This document shows positions 21,738 to 33,877 of a stretch of 64,000 nt of DNA, piece by piece (position 1 is the first letter of the stretch; each line of letters begins with the position of its first letter). A program made the translations under genes and the position numbers. The DNA is taken from assembly GCA_900073065.1 (NCBI GenBank), contig FJOG01000023.1, forward strand, positions 500,179 through 564,178, written 5' to 3'. The notes under the pieces are model-generated. The model saw only the letters and a list, made by a program, of their open reading frames with translations, did not search any database and was not told the origin of the DNA. Origin of the DNA: Phialocephala subalpina. Lineage: Eukaryota > Ascomycota > Leotiomycetes > Helotiales > Mollisiaceae.

Positions 21738-24252
21738 ATGAGCATTGATATTGACTTCTCCCTCAGAACACCCTTCCACATTCACCTTCACAACGCAGCA
21801 AGCAGTAACGATCTCGCAAATCAGCTTCAGCCACACCGATACGGCTTGGAGATCCAGCCGGCCCCCAACGACAATGGGTACAGAGAATACACTCACTCGC
21901 CCAGGACAGCTTCATGTGCTGCATATCCATGGACCGGAGGAACTCATCAAAACCATAGATTGGGATCGTGGTTCAAGAAGTGTACCTACTACAAGAAATG
22001 CACCTACTACAAGAAGTGTACCTACTACAAGAGGATGCATGTCACAGTTCGGCGTTCGGATATCTAAGGCGAAGCCATTTATGAGATTGGTTTTGCTCGT
22101 GCCAATACACAAGCCGAGGTTATTCACCATGCTGTTGGAAAGCAAAAGGCTTTCAAGGGCATTTTCCAAGTTGAATATGCTCGAGTCCCTTGTAGCCCTG
22201 ATGGCACCTATGACCAACAGCCTCGATACCTGCAAGTCTTTTGAAGAAACGACAGCCGCCGCGAGACAGAACGCCCCCGACAGGTATGGAAGGCTGAGCA
22301 ACGACAGACGGTAAGTATGTTGATAATCTCCGCCAAGATTCCTAGCTGATAGAGCAGACCCAATCCGATACAGGTTGAGAGCACATTACGAATTTCAATT
22401 ACCGTCGAGCAGGAGCTTCGCACAAGAGATTCCATGGGACAACGCCGCCAGAATCAAACCTCAAAACAAGAACAGACAATCAAGCAGGAGGGTCGCCAGG
22501 AGTGTGTCGACTTGAGGTCCCCAACCCCACATCTCGACAACCTGCCTGTACAGTCCACAACACCCAAATGAGAAGATCAAGGTAATTGCAATGCGATCAA
22601 AGCTGACGGATAAAATGCAATGCTGAACTTATCCAGGGACATCTCGCTAGCTCTAGCTGGTATCTGTATCTTCCCTACGAGCAAACTATTGTCTGGACTG
22701 TACAGCGCCGAAGCAAGAATGGGAAATCCAAGCAACAGGAGGACCTGATCCAGTTGAACTCGCAAGAACTACCCATTCCCTAAGCTATCGCGTAGCGAGA
22801 AAGCCAAGACGCAGATCTGAAAGCAGGCATTTTGGTCTTCAAATTTCCAAATACTACATCTTTGAGGTCGCAGGGAGCTGGGAAGAGATATACAGTACAA
22901 CTCGTTGGAATACGATCCGGTTCGCAAGTGCCGCTTCATACGATACGTTCCAGGAGCAAGACTGGGAGTAAGGCTGTCCATTTCGAAGTGTCTACGAAAC
23001 CGACTGGCCAACCCTTCAATAAATGTTCGATCGATGTTCCCATCTCCTTTATCAACTCCGTCGAGCCTCCTCGGAGTTGCAGCATACCACCTTCGACGCT
23101 ATCAGCTACCTCGTGCCTTCCTCTTCAAAGAAGAACACCCAGGGATCGATAACAACTAAGCCACCGCCACCAGTAATTCGCCACCAACCTCTACTCCTCA
23201 ATACACAAGTGTACACAACCGTCCTTCCCCTCCAGACAATGGGTTATGTACAACCTAAGCAGTCCCACAATTCTCAACATTTCAAACGGGATACCAACAA
23301 TCGGGTTATTGACAACCACCCCTTGGCTCAACTAGCTCTTACCTTTAAAAAATCTGCTGGCACAGTCAATATGCCCACCAAGGTCGATAGGAACGATTAG
23401 CAATTCCCCTTGGCATCATGTCCACTGGATTGCCCAACTTTGATGAATGGACTGGCAGTCCTTTCCAATGTGTCAAGACCGCTACCGAGTTCGTCACTAC
23501 CAAGATCGTAGATGGAGGTCACTGTCATCCAAAGAAACGGAGAAGGCATCCGTCCTTATCCGAAATTGTGGGTCATTTCATCAGAGAAGATGGCCGAAGA
23601 GGTCGTTAATAACTTCGATCACGTTCTGGTAGATCGCAATGAATTCTCGTTTATCATCAGAGAACAACTACCGAGAGAATTTCGACTAGACGGACAAGAA
23701 CGCTGTTGCCAAACTCAACAACCAACGTGGTCAAATTGTTCGCCGCAGACTGGACAGACCTGGTGATATCAAGAAAAAGATGCCGAAGGCGCCGTGAACA
23801 CTCGGGGAGAAGAAGTATCTTTCCAATCTTGTTCGCAACAAGATTTCAAACAAGCGCGCTCTCACTTGGGTCCGCTGGGAGGAGGCGACCAACGACTTCG
23901 ACGCAAAGTTCGAGGGTATTGAAAGGGTCAAGGGCGAGAAAATCTCACAAGGGGATAAAATTGACAATTGCTGGTAAGATACTATAGCGAGGGTAAGAGT
24001 GATGAAGTCGACGAGGAGCTTCTCGGTGCCGAAATCTACGCCAGTTGCCGAAGCACGATTCAACCTTCGACAGCCAGGTTACTTCATAGGGATGCTAAGG
24101 AGAAGAACTCTCTTATCAAGCCTTCTTCGCAACAAGATCCGAAAGAACAAGTGTGCCCTCATTCCGCCGACCAGGAGGAAAATGCAAGGGTGGTGAAATG
24201 GCAAGGGCGAAGATTTAAACCACCATTTGCTAGACAGCGACATGGTATTTAG
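21738..24252 (+). pseudogene. Unrecognised decayed coding locus
   Basis: Protein-like readings continue for 2.5 kb but switch frames every 100-200 bp. Clear pieces include HIHGPEELIKTIDWDRGSR (about 21925), YEIGFARANTQAEVIHHAVG (about 22078), EVAGSWEEIYSTTRWNTIRF (about 22860), SEKMAEEVVNNFDHVLVDRN (about 23580) and ALTWVRWEEATNDFDAKFEG (about 23860). Intervening stops and frame changes cannot all be removed by plausible introns. Composition and codon use look coding. I do not recognise the family and see no catalytic motif. It could be one large gene after degradation or two fragments. A conventional many-intron gene is possible but less likely. Confidence 0.4.
21975..22028. repeat. 18-bp tandem repeat, three copies
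   Basis: Unit AAGAAGTGTACCTACTAC occurs three times in a row; the second copy differs at two positions. It lies inside the decayed locus and is a multiple of three, so it would add six residues per copy. Confidence 0.8.
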
Positions 24253-24828
24253 AAGAAGGAGGACAGACTAGATAGTACTGGAAGGACAATGCCAGGACTA
24301 GTTCTACCGCTATTTATTGAAAAGTAAAATGAAGACGCTCTGTGAGCTGATATGGTGGGATCTATGTGGTCATGGGCTCCTTTGCCCTTTGCTTGGCGGA
24401 CATATAGATTTGAACGTGCAAGGCTGCAAGGCTAATTCATCAACCATGCAGTTGCTTTCTTGAAAATCCCCGCAGGAATTCCTTTCATGCCATCAGATCA
24501 CCGCCAAGTTTGTCCATCGCCGCAGACATCCTCTTATTGCCGTCATCTTTTCAGTTTGCTTCGCATCTCATACGCTGAAGGGCGGAAACCAGAGCGAAAG
24601 CACATGGTACGAAGTGTGACCGTGCTCAGGGCAGGAAAGATGACTGATCTGGTATTAAAGACAGTTCTGGCAATCGGTAGAAAAGGTTGGCAACAAAAAT
24701 GCAGACAGCGCAGGAATGAAGATGAAAGCAGGAAAGAGACATAAATGAGAAATTGACGAAGACCAGGAAAGGACAGGATGAAAGCCTCAACCTAAAGGAC
24801 CCTTCATTATCTGTCACTGTCTCGACCA

Positions 24829-26221
24829 TCAAAATAACAGAGTCCCAAGCTCTCTCGTATTTCGCAAACCCAGCAGCTCCGTTTTCTCATCCAAAAAATT
24901 CCTGCTTAAACATCTTCTGAAACTATCAATTGGACAGCTCTTCTCCAGAGACCTGCCTTTCCCCTCTCGAATGGCCTTGATCCCGGCAAGCATTGCGGGC
25001 TCCACAGTCTCTATCGTAGGGCCGAACTTTGGAGGTGGGATCAAAAACATGTATCGGACCGTCACGAGCTCCGGGTGGGTGAAGTTAAGCTGCAAGTTAG
25101 CGACTGGCTCCTCCTGACCAGGGATTTGACAGCCCAAGAGAGCGCCGTAGTTCGGATAGGGTGAGTTCTTCCAGTAAGTTCGCTTCTTCAACCAGATGTT
25201 ATGGGCGTAGCCAATTGCGTGGTTTGGCCCTGCCGTGACGCACAACCCCTCAGAAGCCTTGAATCCATCTGTCAGGATTGGCAGGACGCTGGCAATTGAA
25301 GTGCCATGAAAGAAGAGAGGGCCGCCATTGTCCGACATTCTCGTAACGGCCGGAGCCTCTCCTGTGTCATCCAGCACAGCAAATTGAGGAATACCAGTCT
25401 CGAAGCCCCGGATGCGGTTGTCGTCACTGAGGACGACGAAACGGGAGCCGTAAGTATCGCAGATCCAGCGGAGGAGCTTCATGGAAGAGGTACGAGTAGC
25501 TGCGAGTAGATCTTTCAAGTGGCTAGCATCTTTGATGGCTGGAATACTATCGAGATCGTCGAGCAGGGCTGTACAACCCTTGGGTCCGTAGCCATGAATG
25601 CTACCAAACTTTCTAGTGGTGACAACCATGTTGTAGATGGAGGATACCAGAAGATTGACGACATCGGATGATACTTCCTGGGGATCAAGCTTAGACTCGG
25701 TTTGTGCAGAAGACGATTCTCCAGCGGTCGACTTTCCACCCCGAGATCCAGATTTCTTTGCTGATTTTGCGGTCGACTTCACGCTTTTGTCATCGGGTTC
25801 GTCGAATCTAGTCAAATGGATTAGCTCATGTTAACGAGATGCTTTGAAGCTAGACTTACTCATCCTTGATCAAAGACTCCACACGCTCCCATTTAGTGAG
25901 TTTGGTGTAATTCTTCATCTTACGCTTGCCCATTACCTCCCCTAACTTTGGAACTGGCATCTTGCACCATTTTTCGATAGTCTGGGCGGCGTCTTGGTTG
26001 GTTGTCTGGCCCGAGACAAGACGGCCAAGTGTCCACAGGGCCAAGATGGCTTGAAGCTCCGGCTTTGGAGCCTTTTCTTCGAATTTAATGCCGGCCTTGC
26101 CTAACTCTTTCTTGAGATGCTCCAGCTTGAGATTGCTAATGCTTCTGAGTGATGCGTCGACGTCGCCTCCCGACTCCGAGCCGGAGTCGGAGCTTCTGGT
26201 GCTCTCGTTGTCGCTCGCCAT
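24829..26221 (-). CDS. SAP-domain ADP-ribosyltransferase-like (PARP-fold) protein
   Basis: Two exons, 25860-26221 and 24829-25807, with a 52-nt intron (GTAAGT...GACTAG); 446 residues. After an acidic Ser-rich start, residues about 30-60 form a SAP-like helix pair (NLKLEHLKKELGKAGIKFEE), a motif usually binding DNA or scaffold regions. A conserved helical part with a WERVESLI segment ends exon 1. Then comes a Lys/Ser-rich linker and a C-terminal domain that contains FFHGTSIASVLPILTDGF (about 285), the His-Gly-Thr opening of PARP-type catalytic domains, followed by HAIGYAHNIWL. PARP-fold enzymes transfer ADP-ribose from NAD+. I cannot place the third catalytic residue with certainty, so activity is open. 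Start: first ATG, acidic MASDNEST. Confidence 0.72.
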
Positions 26222-28085
26222 GGTGTTGAGATCGGTTGCTAAGAGTGTTTGATGCTGTTCTCTTGTCCTGCGAAGGAAGTAACTTGATGTTCTGCGCAGA
26301 AGTTGAACTGCATGTGGGCCGCAGCTCCTTAAATATTACAGACTCAGATTTACTGAGACCGGTGGTTCATTCAAGACACTGACAGAGTTTCCTGCTTGTT
26401 GCCATGTTTTTCTGGCAGTCAAACATGGTACGTGATGTCTCCGACTTTTCAAAGACCACAATTTTGCAGCCTAAAATTGTCTAGAGTATGGTCAGCGATC
26501 CAGCAACTCCCAGTACTACTGCTGATGAGAACCAGGATGTACGAGGAATTGAGGTCGGAATGTCCCAAATCTGCCTAGATCATTGAAACCAATTCAAAGA
26601 ATTACAGGAGTTGGAAGCTCTGTGGTCTTCTGCCATCAGATCATATGCTTCAGGCAACAGTGGCAAGGCATTTGTCTCGTGTCGCTGGAGAAGATTGGTG
26701 CATTCTCTGTGCCATCGCAGCACCCGCGCTTGCAATAACAAGATCCACAACCAGCCGTTTGGACTTGTATTGGGAAAGCTGTCTTTCAGAGATAAGTCCT
26801 TGCTTACCATCGGCATGCATAATTATGTTGAGATGATGCCAGCTTCAGCCAGCATTCTGAGATATACAAAAGCTTCAGCAATCGTTCTTGGAAATTCTCG
26901 TTTGCCCATGAAAATGAAGTGGGAGAACAATCCGCCATTCCGAAACCGTAGACAATTAAGTCAAGAACAAGAGGAACGATCCGCGGATGTGTGCCAGAAC
27001 AAGTAGGTATGTTACTCTACTGACGGAAACAGCCGTTCCTGGCATCAAAGCCTACAAACAAGGGGCTGGAAAGCAGCACGAGCGATGCCGTAACCGCTAG
27101 CAAGGGAGAGTAAGGTCCAAAATTTATCCGATCGAAATGTGTATAGCCGAGAGTTGTCGATCAACCTCGTCGAGGTCGAGTATTTAGACGTCGGGGGCTT
27201 CGAAGTTCGAGGACAATGTCGAGGTTCAGGAACAAATTGTTGGCAGGAAAATCGCTAGCTTCAGATAGAAATTGCTTTGAGCAAGCCTTCCAATGAAGAT
27301 TGCCGCTCGCGGTAGATTGTTTTGTGAAAACATCGAATGGGTTCGAACATTTTGGTTGAAGTCGGTGGGGAGCTTGGTATTTTCGAGTTGTCGATATTGA
27401 GGTGTTAGTGTATTTGCTTATGTAATCGCTAGTCGTATTCGGGGTTCTCGGATTATTATTTGTCCTCCTTCAACATTTTTCCTTGAACTCTTTAATCTCT
27501 TCTTCAACGATGCATGAAATCGACCGCCTCTTACTCCGCTCGGAGAGCTCCTATCATTAGTTCAATGCTTGTGGTGCTACCGTGTAATGCGGTGAGACGC
27601 TTCAATGCATCCGAACCCCATTCGTACTCCAAACCTATCTCGTCACTCGGCGCTTTTTTAAAGACCAGGAACCCCGAGTATGTACATGGCGAACATCATA
27701 CTAGTGTATGGGTATGTTCGTGTAGTCTTTCTCGCACCGTGGTCTATGAAGCACTTCCATTGGTAAGATCATACGAGCTGAACTGTATGAGCCGTCCGCA
27801 TATACGGCCGAGACGGTCGCAGAGACGGTGCAATGGTTGAAGTTCATCTTACCCTGGTTCGTCAAAGTCCGAGTTGACCGGATATCTGCCCTGAACTTGT
27901 GCTGAGGTCAGATCAGAACCTACGTGTACTTCTGGATCATACTGTCTCGTTGCATCCTTACGCATCACGTGTAGCATCCGGCATATAGCCTATTGGTGCA
28001 GATCTGGTGGTTGTACGTAAAGAAAGTTATTAAAACAGAAACATTCCTCACTGGAATTGTTTGAGTTATTGTGTTCCAATAAATT
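26222..28085. other. Gene-poor stretch of about 1.9 kb
   Basis: Several open frames of 60-130 codons on the plus strand (for example 26611-27006 and 27514-27840) have no domain, no paired introns and no Kozak-like context. I treat them as chance or decayed sequence. The last 100 bp are the GMC gene promoter. Confidence 0.4.
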
Positions 28086-30247
28086 ATGGCGAGTCCTACT
28101 TTTGACTATATCATTGTTGGAGGTGGAGTTGCGGGGTGTGCTTTGGCGTCTCGGCTCTCAGAAGCATTGCCGAAGGACTCGATCCTCCTCATTGAAGCCG
28201 GACCTGAGCATGATGCTCGAATTGCTCCGAGTATGGGAGTTGCTCTCTCAGATACAACTGATATTCAATGGAACCATCGTTCGGTGCCACAGAAAGCGCT
28301 TGATGGCGGAACTGTGAGTCATACCCCGCCCGCGGTTATTCGACTCTGAATCTTGTGTTTTGTAACACTTTACGAAGCCAAAAATTTGCATGCTGATGGC
28401 CAATAGGTAAGTCAAACTCGTGAGTAATCGGGGGATACACCTTTTTTTCCTCTTTGGGATATCTCATGATATTTCTCCTAAGACATTCTCCTGAAGCATT
28501 CTTGAAAGGGTAATCGCTGACTCCCCCATCTTCTAGAAGGGAAAGTCCTTGGTGGCTGCGCTGCCATCAACTACCAGGCCTGGACACGTGGCGCAGCACC
28601 AGATTTGTAAGCCTTGTCCGCTCACATTCGAATCATAATCTAACTGTCCAACAGTGACCGATGGGCTTCGGAAGTTGGCGACAAACGATGGTCATGGGAG
28701 GGACTCCTACCCTACTTCAAGAAGACCGAAACTTTCATACCTCCCAAGAGTGGTAGCCAAGAGAATCGACCCGATATTCATGGCTACGATGGACCTATCA
28801 CAGTCTCTCATGTCTCCTCATCAGCCGGTGGTCCCAGAAACTACCCTTTGAAGTCCATGATGCAAGACATATATGACAAGGCAGGAATGCCATTCAACCC
28901 CGATCTGAACTCGGGAAGTCCATGTAAGTGACAATTTTGAAGCATTCGAAAGCAAAAATAGCTATTTCAAAGTCGAATGCGAGAGACTAATATGTGTTTT
29001 GCAAAGTTGGGTACGGCGAATATCCGAACAACACGTTCAATGGAGAAAGAAAATGGGCAGCAACATCCTACAAGCGAGGACCAAACGTCACTCTCTGGGA
29101 CAATACCCAAGTGTCGAAACTTCTTTTCTCCAGAAAGAAAGTCACTGCTATCGAGGTTCTCCCCAATAATCACAATGGAACTCGTGCTCTGGTGAAAAAA
29201 GAAGTCCTGGTCACAGCCGGTGTGCAAAATTCTGCCAAGCTTCTTCTGCTCAGGTGAGCTTCCTTCGCCTTTCTCCAGTGAGTACTGACATCCCCAGTGG
29301 CATCGGACCCAACGCGGAACTAGAAAAGCACAAGATCCCACAGCTAGTCGATCTACCAGTGGGAGAAAACTTCTCAGATCATCCTTTCATCGCCACGTTT
29401 TGGAAAGTCCGAGATCGTAATCTTGCCCTTGGCGACATGGAGATGATCTCTCCGGAAGTAGATTGGACAGCTGGGGTAGGCTGCGATTTTCTGTCCTTCC
29501 ACAGACACGATGACGAAAAGACAACGGCTCTGGCAAAAAAGACCTTGGATGGAAAAGCAATTGAGAGATTTCAATTGCCAGGTCGACCTCATACCGAAAC
29601 TCTGACAATGTAAGTCACAACTATAATATCAAAACTGGTTTGCTAACAGATTGTAGGCATGGCCATATAGACCTCACTGGTCTTCTCCAGCCTCCGGTAG
29701 ACTCCTCCGTCTTCACCTTCTTCAATATCCTCGTTGCACCCTCCTCACGTGGCAGCGTCCAACTCTCCTCGGCATCACCAGAAGATCCACCCCTTATTGA
29801 CCCAGCAATCTTCGAACATCCCGTCGACTTGCAACTCGTCTACGACTTGACTCGTCGAACCAGCACTGCCATCCAAAAGTCCTCAGCAGTCTCAAAATAC
29901 GGCGCTGTCGAGTACGCAATTGACGAGGACATCCGTAATGATCTTTCTGACGAGGCGCTGAGAAAGCGACTTTTGAATACAGTGGAAACAGTCTTCCATG
30001 GAAGTGGGACTTGTGCGATGGGGGCGGTGGTTGATACGGAGTGTAGAGTGAAGGGGGTCGATGGATTGAGGGTTATTGATGCGAGTGTTTTTCCGTTTCC
30101 GATTGCGGCGCATTACCAAGCTATTGTTTATGCTGTTGCTGAACAGGTAAGTTCAACTTGAAATGTGTTTGGAGACAGAACGCTAATGTCCAGGAAGATG
30201 TCAGATATTATTGCGAAGACTTCGTGTCAGATGAATGAAGTGAATTG
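28086..30247 (+). CDS. GMC-family FAD-dependent oxidoreductase
   Basis: Multi-exon gene, start MASPTFDYIIVGGGVAGCA, whose GGGVAG is the Rossmann FAD-binding loop. Further exons give LGGCAAINYQAWTRG (GMC signature 1), a DRWASEVGDKRWSWEGLLPY block, and GVQNSAKLLLLSGIGPNAEL (signature 2, spanning a 44-nt intron). The C-terminal HGSGTCAMG and PFPIAAHYQA hold the two active-site histidines. Read exons: 28086-28313, from about 28537 to 28606, 28655-28923, 29007-29253, 29298-29609, 29657-30146, and 30198-30247. GMC enzymes oxidise alcohols (choline, aryl alcohol, glucose, methanol). No secretion signal is visible, so it is probably intracellular. The first intron region does not join cleanly to exon 2; a microexon near 28375-28403 or a small lesion is possible. 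The last exon acceptor is chosen to give the family-like MSDIIAK ending. Confidence 0.85.
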
Positions 30248-30972
30248 AAATTGTGCACAATTTGAGATGTTGCTTGAGTCCATGGTCTGAGATCTACTGG
30301 GGACTTGGAGACTGTGGATTGAAAAGACTGTATTCGCTATGCACTTGAGACACCTCGTAGCGTACGAGAAAAGCAACATACCAACGTACTGGAAAGTCGG
30401 GGACATTCGTGTGTACCTGAACTTATCACAAACGTGAATGGAAGAAGTTATTGAAGTTGGGGGGAAAATGAAAGCACTTACGGTACCGGGACATTCGACT
30501 CTTGTTCAAGTTGTCACGATCGGCACCCAAGGCGGGACGTTAGTGATGGATTAGACCTGTTCAATGTAATTCTATGAAAGGCTTAAGAGCTCCATCCCAA
30601 TGTACGTCTGATGTCAAGACAATGTTTTGCCCAAGGTTGCTGCGTTGTGTGTCTCTAATATTGGCCATAGTTAGTGTTCCAGGGTCTTTGAAGAGACAAT
30701 TGCTTATTGCTTTAATGACTTGCACTCCGCAAGACGGAAATGCATGATTTTATATAGCACCTTTGTCCAAAGCTATTCCAGACGCATTCTCCTTACCTTG
30801 TCCACAAATCATTATCACAATGAAGCTCTTAGGTCAGCCAGAGCCCTGGAAGGTGGGGTGTGTCTCGCTTAGCCCGTCATTCTCGGGTCTCCAAACCCAG
30901 ACGGGAAAATGCCCCACAAACATTTTTATAGCACGTATAGATTTAAATAAGCCCTTCCGTGTTCATCAACAT
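30248..30972. other. Intergenic upstream of the tRNA gene
   Basis: 3' flank of the GMC gene, then about 700 bp with no convincing open frame, repeat or RNA structure. Confidence 0.4.
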
Positions 30973-31129
30973 GGTCGGGTGGTGTAGTTGGTTATCACAT
31001 CTCGTAGGGCTCCCCAATCCAACCTAGGCTTCGGCTTCTTCACAATCTCTAACAGCCTATGCAGGTTAACAGTCTCACAACTGTAACAATAAACCGAGAA
31101 GGTCCTGGGATCGAGCCCCAGCCTGATCA
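30973..31129 (+). tRNA. tRNA gene with a long (about 85 nt) insert in the anticodon arm; isotype unresolved
   Basis: The acceptor stem GGTCGGG (30973) pairs with CCTGATC (31122-31128), followed by discriminator A. The D arm is GTGTAGTTGGTTATCAC. The anticodon stem TCTCG (31000-31004) pairs with CGAGA (31095-31099). The variable loop is AGGTC and the T arm is CTGGG/CCCAG around ATCGAGC. T runs follow at 31132-31141. The D-arm and ends look most like fungal tRNA-Val. The loop right after the stem reads TAGGGC, which in canonical numbering puts A at position 33 and so gives no normal anticodon; a slipped reading gives AGG (Pro), and a CCTA in the insert could pair with it. It is either an unusually long intron or an insertion that killed a tRNA-Val gene. 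Confidence 0.65.
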
Positions 31130-31131
31130 GC

Positions 31132-31141
31132 TTTCTTTTTT
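31132..31141 (+). terminator. RNA polymerase III terminator
   Basis: TTTCTTTTTT directly after the tRNA 3' end; the six-T run is a standard Pol III stop and supports the tRNA being, or having been, transcribed. Confidence 0.7.
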
Positions 31142-31981
31142 GCCCTTTAAACTCTCCAGAGACCAAGGGAAAGCTTTAAGAAATGGTGAAGATATAATAT
31201 TTTGAAGTTGGCGTGGTATTTTTTGATATTGGAAGTTTTTGCGGGATTAAGCGAGGATTTAACACCTCTCAACGTAGGAACAGTCTTTCATGATGAACAA
31301 CATGCCTGTATGCATGGGGTCCCTTCAACAACTGTATGGTTGTGATTTTGGTTGGTGGTGGTAAGATTACTCCATCAACTTCAAGAGAGGAAACGAATGC
31401 AATCAGTACGCTCGCTTTTTGGAAGTTGGAGCAACGTAATTTCCCAGCCCTGAAGCCTTTATATTACAATGAACACTTGACAATTACTTGGGATGGTGCT
31501 GGACCGAAGCTCTTTCTTTGACCGTTGATCGTTTGGGCTCACAGTGGATATCAATGCTTTGAGTTAAGGTGTTCTCAAGTATACGCAATAGTGCGTGTTA
31601 TTCGACACGGCTCGATGGCGGGCTGGATAGTAGCGGACATCCCACTTACAGACATTCAAACCAATTTCTAGGAGCATCTTTTTATGAAAACCCATTCAAA
31701 GAGTAATTTGCTGAAGGTGAAATGATTTCGAGATGCCACAACAGCTTCATTTTATGGGTGGAAGAAAATTTGGGTTGCTCCCTCGGAATGTCCTTTCTTC
31801 TCGTTGACGCCATGATTTACAAAATGACAATTCGCCTCCTAAAAATCACATTTTCACAAATTGACCCACTCCTCCCATTGGTCTCCCCATGCTCACATCA
31901 AAGTCTCATCGAGCACTTGGACATTTGAAATACTTCAATAAACAAATCTCGAGGCTGTTTTCTCAAAAGCAATCACAAAAT
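31142..31981. other. Intergenic / promoter of the aminotransferase gene
   Basis: No coding frame with domain support. An in-frame upstream ATG of the following gene lies at 31889. Confidence 0.4.
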
Positions 31982-33877
31982 ATGACTCTCAAAAAGCCCA
32001 TCAACCTCCTTCGCGGATGGCCGAACCCCTCACTGCTACCCACCCCCGCCATCCTCAGAGCTGCACAATCAGCGCTTTCAGATCCTTCAATTTCAACACC
32101 CGGTCTTCTGTATGGACCAGATCCAGGCTATCAGCCTCTTCGTGAAGAGATCGCGAAATGGATGAGCAGATTCTATGGCGGAGAGCCAGATGCGGACCGA
32201 ATTTGCATTTCGGGAGGTGCTTCTCAGAATTTGGCTTGTGTGTTACAAGTCTTCACAGATCCTTTGAAGACGAGAGTATGGATGGTTGCACCTGCATATT
32301 TTCTTGCTTGTAGAATATTCGAGGATGCGGGGCTTAAGTTGAGGGCTGTAGAGGAGGGAAGTGAGGGGATTGATTTGGTTGCACTTGAGGAGGGGTTGAA
32401 GAAGGTTGAGCTTGAGGAAGGAGAGACCAAGGTAAGCTTGCAAATTCCCGACTTCATTGTCCTTGACTTGTTCTGGACTTTCAACTTTCCCGGGTGTTCA
32501 AGTTGGACATGGATCGTACCTTCTTTCTTGAAATCGCAGTCCATGGAATGGAAGTCTTCATACAGATACCACATGACTCCTCTTGGAGGACGATTTGTTC
32601 CTTCCCTCTACGTGCTGCAATGAGAATGGTGTTTCTGGAAAGTGGTTGTTATTGAATATTTGTATGCAACATATCGTATAAGCAGATGTTGACCAACTTC
32701 GCAGACTCTTAAACGAACGACACCTTGGGGAAAAGTTTACCGTCACATCAGTAAGAAATTTCTCATTGTCTCTTTTGCAGATTGAGAAGATGTTCGCATT
32801 CTTTCTCGATGAACATACTTCAAAGGTTTTGACAGGGTTCTCAGCTCGACCTTCTCCGGACTCATTCAAGACTTCCCTCGTCGCCATGCAATGGCTATTA
32901 CTAACTTGCATCCAGTATACTGCGTACCAACATTCTCAAATCCATCTGGCAAGACCATGTCCCTATCCAATCGCCAGAAACTTGTTCAACTAGCCCGAAA
33001 ATACGACGCCTTAATCATCACAGACGACGTATACGACTTCCTCCAATTTCCAACCTCATCTGCAACTTCTGCCTCCTCATTAACCAAAGCACTTCTCCCT
33101 CGCCTGGTAGATATTGACCGAACTTTGGAACCAGTACCGCCATCGGACAGCTTTGGAAACGCGATGTCCAATGGATCGTTCTCGAAAATTGCTGGACCTG
33201 GTGTCAGGACAGGATGGGCGGAAGCTACTCCAAAGTTCACATACGGACTTTCGCAATGTGGATCATCTAGAAGCGGAGGTGCTCCGAGTCAGTAAGTAAT
33301 CTTACCACGCCTTTTCCTCCGATTCCATCACAGGATGGGATATTTGGACATCTAGGGAGAAGCAAAGTACTTGATGCTGATTCTCGGCAGACTTGCCGCA
33401 ACAATGATGACCGAGCTCCTCAAAACTGGCGAACTAGAAACCCACATCCAAACCGTCCTCTGCCCCGCCTACAAAGCCCGCTACGACCTCATGATAACCT
33501 CAATCCAAACCCTCCTCGTCCCCCTCGGCGTCGAAATCGGCGAAGTCAGCTTCGGAGAAAAAGCCGTATTCGGCGGCTATTTCATCTGGCTCGAGATGCC
33601 TGACAACGCGAATATTGAAAGTATCACCGATCTTGCAAAAAGTCAAGAGAACTTGATTGTTGCACCCGGACATATTTTTGAGGTATCGACGGATTCGAGT
33701 GTGAAGTTTGAAAGATCTATCAGACTTTGTTTTGCGTGGGAGGAGGAGGCGGATTTGAAGGAGTCGATTGTGAGGCTTGCGAGGGTGATTAGGGATGTGA
33801 AGGACGGGAAGAAAGGGGGAAAGGAAAAGTTAGGGGACAAAAGTTCGATCAAGCAGGATTTGGGAGAGTTCCAATGA
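31982..33877 (+). CDS. PLP-dependent class I/II aminotransferase
   Basis: Four exons: 31982-32431, 32705-32750, 32916-33291 and 33391-33877; 452 residues. The fold is recognisable throughout: INLLRGWPNPSLLP start, GLLYGPDPGYQPLREEIAKW, CISGGASQNLACVLQVF, VPTFSNPSGKTMS (cofactor-ring loop), LIITDDVYDFLQF (Asp to the pyridine nitrogen), and NGSFSKIAGPGVRTGWAE with the PLP-binding Lys. It resembles 2-aminoadipate/valine-pyruvate type fungal aminotransferases; the substrate is not decidable. An alternative in-frame start at 31889 would add 31 residues rich in Lys/Arg/Ser with no acids, like a mitochondrial presequence. The second and third introns flank a 46-nt exon, so that part of the model is the least certain. 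Confidence 0.85.

Noticed and set aside
26611..27006. 131-codon open frame as a gene
   Set aside because: No recognisable domain, no conserved-looking composition and no promoter or intron support.
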